Of a stretch of DNA of 64,000 nucleotides, positions 59,012 to 64,000 are shown piece by piece. Numbering within the stretch: position 1 is the stretch's first letter; each line of letters starts with the position of its first letter. The notes beneath the pieces are model-generated. The model did no database searches, was not told the origin of the DNA, and saw only the letters and a program-made list of their open reading frames with translations. The position numbers and the translations under genes are program-made. Source of the stretch: Ochotona curzoniae (lineage: Eukaryota; Chordata; Mammalia; Lagomorpha; Ochotonidae); NCBI RefSeq assembly GCF_017591425.1, contig NW_024467083.1, forward strand, positions 16,173,001 through 16,237,000, read 5' to 3'.

Positions 59012-60454
59012 CTAGGATATAAAATGGCAAAATAGATTACATTTACTTAAAGGAAGCTTTTAGAAATCAATCATTAATTCAGTTTAGCTGACTCAGCTCT
59101 ATAAAACCTTAAGTAGCACAGTCTTGAAGTCACCCACTGGCAATTTTATACAGAGTGAATCATAGTGTACGTCAGATAAGTGTAAAATAATTCATTTCGC
59201 ATTAATTCATTCTTTCATTCATTTTATTGCTACTATACCTGCAAGGGAAGAGACAGCAAGAAAACACGAAGTGGGGAAACTTCTAATATTTACTATCAAG
59301 GCAATTTAATCCCATCATGGAAAACTAGAATGAAAATGCTATTAGGAATGCCAAAAAGCACTTCACTTTCACCAGATACTGGGAAAACATGCAAACCAAA
59401 CAACATGCCTGGATATAGGTTCTTACATTACAACTCAAGCTGTAATCTCTGATTCTGAAATCTACTGACTGAAAAAGCTTTGCATAAGGGAAACACTGCA
59501 TTTTCAATGCAAACTAAGCAAGAACACTTTTCCTTGCTGCTGATGGTGAATGTAAACAAAGCTAAGGAGAGTATAATATTCATAAAATTTAAAAAAACAC
59601 AGGTATTTAAACTCTATATGCAGAGAGATAAAGTTCATAAACTCCTGAGACTGGGAGTACAGAGATATATGATCTTGTGTTTAGAGAATTTTCATAAGTT
59701 ACCCAAATCTTTGTATGTATCATTCCTATCTTGAGCCTTCTACGTTAAATAACTAAAAATATCATTACCCTTAATTATAATAGTAAAAAACACAGTATTT
59801 CAAAGATTCAGTTACACTGAATACATCTATAGCCATGTTATGCCAGTTTTCATAATGGGATGCTGTCACTCCTTAGCACTTTCAGGTTACGAATCATCAT
59901 ATCAAAACATACCCTTCTGGTGATAGTACTCTTATGGTCACTAATATTTAAATATTTTGACCTATGGTTTAAATTTTTGATATCACTTTGCATAAAATCT
60001 TGATATACAGCAATCAGTACTGAAATCAACTATATCTAATCTTGCAAATAGTATATTGCATCATTTTCTTTTCAAAAGTAGAAATTGATTATCCACAGTC
60101 TTCCTTTTGACAAGATACACATGGCTTCTGAGATCTGATGGGCAAAAGGTACTTTTTCCCTCTTCTTCTCTGTGTTCTTTGAATGTATAATGTATTCTTC
60201 TCCCTAAGCCAGTCTCTTTCTCCATGAGCACAAAAAGGAAAATGAGAGCAAAACATAGGGGGTCAAAATCTTCAACAAATCCTGGCTTTGAATTCCCTCA
60301 GATGGTGAAAGGCTGGAGATCCAAAAACACTTAAGGGTGGCATGAAACACTCAAGAACAACTTCTGTCCTGAAGTGTCCTGCTGTTAGCCTTACTTTATT
60401 TCTCCAGAGAGTATATTCTTCTTTGGCTTCCAACAAGTCAAATTTTATTTTACA

Positions 60455-60715
60455 GGCAGAAGCGGGAGGAAGGGGATGGAGTCAGAAAGAATGTTTTCCC
60501 TGCTGCTCCCCGATGCCCACAAGGACTGGGGCACTGAACCACGAACTCAGTCCAGGTCTCTGCTGTAAGAGGCAGTAAACCAGTTGCTCAAGCCATTACC
60601 ACTGCCTCCCAGGGTCTACAGTAGTGGCAAGCTGCAGTCAAGAGCTGGAGTTCACAACTGAACCTAGGAACTTTGATGTGGAGCACAGGCATTGCGAGGC
60701 TACCCACTCCAAGTA
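60455..60715 (-). repeat. SINE of a second CSINE-related subfamily
   Basis: Reverse orientation: ATTACCACTGCCTCCCAGGGTCTACAGTAG, AAGCTGCAGTCAAGAGCTGGAGT and GAACCTAGGAACTTTGATGTGGAGCACAGGCATTG resemble a lagomorph SINE form distinct from the other copies here. The family call is from memory. Confidence 0.6.
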
Positions 60716-61279
60716 GGTATACTCTAGACATAAGGATCCAGGAATTCCCTCCCAGCTACAATCATTCACAGCCAGGTGAAATCCTATTTATTGTGTTTCA
60801 TCCATTATTTATCCTCTCTATTTTGCTTCTGAGTATCCTGGATTCTTGCTGTCTTATTTAAGACTGGGTAATCTCATCTTTGAGTATATGGTCATATTTT
60901 CTATTAATGCCATTTTCTGCTTAAATTCTGACATATAAAAATGCTTAATTTGAGATATAGCATGAATGTACAATTCTAAACATAGCTATGTCAATGTGTG
61001 AGCTCAGAATGTTCATCACTTAGCCAAATATTTAAGCAGCTTATACACAGATTCTGAGGTTCTCTGACTCTTCCCTCTGTCAGCTTTCACCTCTCTCTTT
61101 CCAACTGCTCTGGTCCTTCAAATCAGAACTACACTATCTAATTTAATTCAGCTACCCTAAACTATTTAATCCGCTACCTGCCCATAGAGTTGTGTTGACT
61201 AAGAAACTCATGTAACATCATTCCCCTTCTCAAATGTCAATTCTGTTCATCAGTTTATTCAGATAGTTTTTTGTTTTTG

Positions 61280-62010
61280 TGCCTAAAGTATACAGCAGTT
61301 ATCTGTGGGAAGACTGGTCCAATAGAAGCTACTTAACAATGATCAGAAGTGATAAATTTTAATTGCTTCTGTCACTGTTTTGTTTATAACCTTATTGATC
61401 TTTTTTCACAGATTTAACTTATTAAAATTCAACAAATTTTCTAGTTAGTTTCACTACAATGTGTCTAAATTTTTTATTGATTTTATTGACTTTCATGTGC
61501 ACTTCTTGATTCTCAAGATTGGTCTTACCTTAGATTATAGAACATCCCTAGCCTTATTTATCCAAATATTACTTCTCAATTACCTCTATTTTCTCCTTCC
61601 AACAGATACATTCAAATTTAACCAATTCATCCTGCATTATCTCTTTCCTTTCCTCATCTTGTTGAACTGTTCTGTGGAGAATTCCATGGAACTTTTCTTC
61701 CAACTTTTCTACCCAATTGTATCTGACATGCCATGAAATATGTCAGTTAAGACTTTCACTTCAATCCCTATAACGGAGGCATTGAACTGTGCCCAATCGA
61801 ATAGTGTCTTATTCTGCTCTTAGAGTTTATTCTATTTCTTCAGTCACATTACATATAAAACTTTGAGTTTGCTATCTGATAATTCTAATATCAGTTATTA
61901 TAGGTCCAGTCATATTTTATTCTTCTGTTGACCTTACTTAGCTCAGGGGGGGTTGTTCTCTCCTAAAATTAATGAGTTCAAACTGTGAATGTTAATTTCC
62001 TGGGACTTTT
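61280..62010 (+). repeat. Ancient L1M-like LINE fragment
   Basis: AATGTGTCTAAATTTTTTATTG, GACTTTCATGTGCACTTCTTGATTC, TCTTTCCTTTCCTCATC and TTGCTATCTGATAATTCTAATATCAG follow the order of an old mammalian L1 stretch ('TATTTTTTC ... GCTAATTCCAACATCTGGGTC') as remembered. Non-coding. Confidence 0.6.
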
Positions 62011-62492
62011 TCCATAAAAATCCTGTGAGGACTAAGTGGAGAAAGGCTCTGGTATACAGAAAACATATGTGTTCAATGTGAAAACAGTCAATATGGAATT
62101 ATTTTAAATCCCATTTTCAGCTTAAAATTACTTGGGCCACATAGCCTGTATGAATTCCAGTCCTAGTGTCTGGATTTAAGGATTGGTATTTTTAGGAAAT
62201 ATTGTCCTTCTTCCATACAAGCCAAAGCTAAGACCAAGATACATATACCTACTTTTGCAAGATTTCCCCACCACAAATCCACCCTACCCCCATATTTACC
62301 CACTGAAGGTTCCTAGATTCACAGACGAGAAAGTTTACATGGTGGTACAGCTCCAGGCTATGTTGCCCATTACCATATTGCCCAAATATTCTCATCTCTG
62401 GCCTTCAGAGTACACAGTTCTAGATTCCTACCTTTATACTTAAGAATCTTGGAGAAAACAAGCACAGTATATGCAACAGAACAGCTTTTCTG

Positions 62493-62836
62493 GACCAGGA
62501 TTGTGGCATGACAGATCAGGTCAACACTTGTGATGACAGCATTCATGTGGGTATCAGTTCCAATTCTGGCTGCTCCACTTCTGATCTAGTTCCCTACTTG
62601 GTGTGCCTATGAAAGTAGTGGAGGATGGCTCACGTTTCTGGTCCCCTCAACCCATATGAGAGACCTGGAAAAGGCCCTCAGCTCCTAGCTCCAGGCTCTT
62701 AACTCCTGCCTTCAGCCTGGCATAGCCTGGAAATGTTCAGGCCATTTGGGGAGTGACCCAGCAGATGGAAAACTGCTCTCTACACATTTCTATAACTGTG
62801 CCTTTCAAATAAATAAACAAAAGAGGAAAAAAAAAC
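62493..62836 (+). repeat. CSINE
   Basis: Forward C-repeat: GGATTGTGGCATGACAGATC head, GTGGGTATCAGTTCCAATTCTGG, AAAGTAGTGGAGGATGGC, CCCATATGAGAGACCTGG, CATTTGGGGAGTGACCCAGC and an A-rich tail. The CTCAGCTCCTAGCTCCAGGCTC part is partly repeated. Confidence 0.85.
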
Positions 62837-63900
62837 CTTTTCAGCTCAGAATGGAACACTCACACTATTCAGGGATTCATGACAAACAGCATACCCCAGA
62901 GTAAAACAACACTATTTTCCTAACTCCCTCAATATACTCTCCACCATGCAAAATCTTTCCTTTTCTACCTTCCTTCACTTGCACTACAACACCAATCAAA
63001 CTATAATTTCACTAAGCAAGCTGTAACACTACAATAGTTATTAACCTGAAATTCTAAAAACAACCATATTTATAATCCTAACAGTAATGTGCATTTTCAA
63101 ATTCTAGGCATATGCAAGGTAGCTTATGGAGATTTTTGAGTTATCTTTTGTTGGTTGTTCATTTTCTGTTTGAGTTTTTTTTTTTTTTTGTCATAGCAGT
63201 CATTTCCAGCCTGTTAATAATATAATTTCACTTATTTTGGAATCAATAATTTTTTAAAAGGGTGTAGAAAAATCTACATTAAATGCAAAATTGAGATCTG
63301 AAATCCTGTTACCTCAAATAGAATTGTATGAAAATCACAAAGTTTCAGAGAGACTATTTAATGATACATTCATCTGTAGTATTAAATATTCCTCCATTCT
63401 CCTGTTATCTGTATTTTATGTTTTTAATAAATTGTATAACAGCATTAGATAAACAATGTTGAGACACTACACACAGAAAAGATATCTAGAGACTGAACTA
63501 AACAGTTCTGGAGTTTCTCATTGTCTATCAACCTTTCACACACATTCTGAAGTGTAGTATCTATACTGCTACAGTTCAAATGACTGGGAATATTATAGGT
63601 CCTACCATTCTCACCTCAGTGGGAGCAAGAAACATTATGCAATGGATCTAATCTGTAGGTGGAGTTTAATTATTCTAAAACCCTTCATGGGGATTAATTT
63701 CATGAATTCCTCTGATCTGCCTCTTTTATAAATATACTTTTAAAGATATTTTCTCACACAAATTAATTACGATGCTGGAAATAATATGACATGTCTAGAA
63801 AATATAAATATTAATGACTTGCCAGTATCTTCTATATCTGCTTGCATAACTAATTGCAGTATCAAAAAAATAAGGTAGATATAAAATATTTACTACTTAC

Positions 63901-63966
63901 ACATGGGGAGGGTTTCACGGCATCGCTTGGGAAAAATCCAACTTCTCCTGATGATAAATTTCTACC
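63901..63966 (-). CDS. VAV3: VAV3 exon: end of the first SH3 domain
   Basis: This 66-nt exon holds 22 complete codons (phase 0 at both ends), beginning GRNLSSGEVGFFPSDAV and ending KPSPC. GEVGFFPSDAV is the last strand and 3-10 helix of an SH3 domain, equivalent to the G-W/F-F-P-x-x-x-V signature, so this is the tail of the N-terminal of the two SH3 domains. The acceptor is an AG directly after TATGATTC and the donor reads GTAAGT at 63895-63900. The rest of this SH3 domain must be encoded by the next exon upstream, beyond 64,000. The exon abuts the window edge, so only 34 bp of the preceding intron can be seen. Confidence 0.95.
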
Positions 63967-64000
63967 CTGAATCATAAAAAATAGAATTGCAGAATTAAAA

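Larger units (their letters stand above)
59012..63900 (-). other. VAV3: VAV3 intron (4.9 kb)
   Basis: It lies between the SH3-end exon and the linker micro-exon. It carries a minus-strand SINE (about 60455-60715), an old L1M-like stretch (61280-62010) and a plus-strand CSINE (62493-62836). The remainder, including 59012-60450 and 62840-63900, shows nothing I can name. Confidence 0.88.
26450..64000 (-). other. VAV3: VAV3 gene, 3' portion (continues past the right edge)
   Basis: Seven exons on the minus strand splice into one continuous frame ending in a stop codon and encode the C-terminal 209 residues of a Vav-family protein (SH3 end, SH2, SH3). Vav proteins are cytoplasmic adaptor/GEFs that activate Rho and Rac after receptor tyrosine kinase or antigen-receptor signalling; the DH-PH catalytic part must lie upstream, outside this window. 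The residues match VAV3 rather than VAV1 or VAV2 as I remember them, for example [13 protein letters not shown] and GWFPSTYVEEDE at the C terminus. Exon sizes are 66, 35, 117, 88, 130, 152 and 42 coding nt. Counting back from a 27-exon human gene (from memory) these would be exons 21 to 27. The promoter is not in the window. Confidence 0.97.

Overview
The window is vertebrate nuclear DNA: AT-rich, intron-dominated and dense with retroposons. About twenty tRNA-derived SINEs of the lagomorph C-repeat (CSINE) type point to a lagomorph. The youngest copy, at 46873-47210, has the form I associate with pika (Ochotona) rather than rabbit; that species call is inference from memory. Ancient mammalian MIR, L2 and MLT1-type MaLR repeats fit a placental mammal. 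Nothing bacterial, no CRISPR array and no plasmid or phage gene was seen.

Only one gene is supported. The 3' part of VAV3 (Rho/Rac guanine nucleotide exchange factor, Vav family) lies on the minus strand from beyond the right edge down to about 26,450. Seven coding exons were placed to the base: 63901-63966, 58977-59011, 55982-56098, 55334-55421, 48619-48748, 29304-29455 and 28589-28630. All internal boundaries have canonical GT/AG sites and every junction keeps frame. Together they hold 630 nt, that is 209 residues plus stop: the end of the first SH3 domain, the linker, the whole SH2 domain and the whole C-terminal SH3 domain. About 2.1 kb of 3' UTR follows, with an AATAAA signal at 26470-26475. 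The exons are open and keep the key SH2 and SH3 residues, so the gene looks functional.

Layout: 1-26,450 is intergenic sequence downstream of VAV3. It holds many CSINEs, a minus-strand solo ERV LTR (12353-12872), two MLT1-type LTRs, MIR and L2 fragments, and an internally deleted LINE-1 bounded by a target-site duplication (22104-25061). 26,450-28,630 is the VAV3 terminal exon. 28,631-64,000 is VAV3 introns with six further exons. The largest intron (19.2 kb) carries a 5'-truncated L1, an MLT1 LTR, a mariner-like MITE and several CSINEs.

I found no evidence of a new biological system. The most informative points are the deleted L1 with both ends and a TSD, the solo LTR with a complete integration signature, the young CSINE, a SINE inserted 35 bp from a VAV3 splice donor, and a palindrome cluster in the large intron. 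Repeat family names come from recognising consensus-like motifs from memory; a RepeatMasker run would be decisive for all of them.
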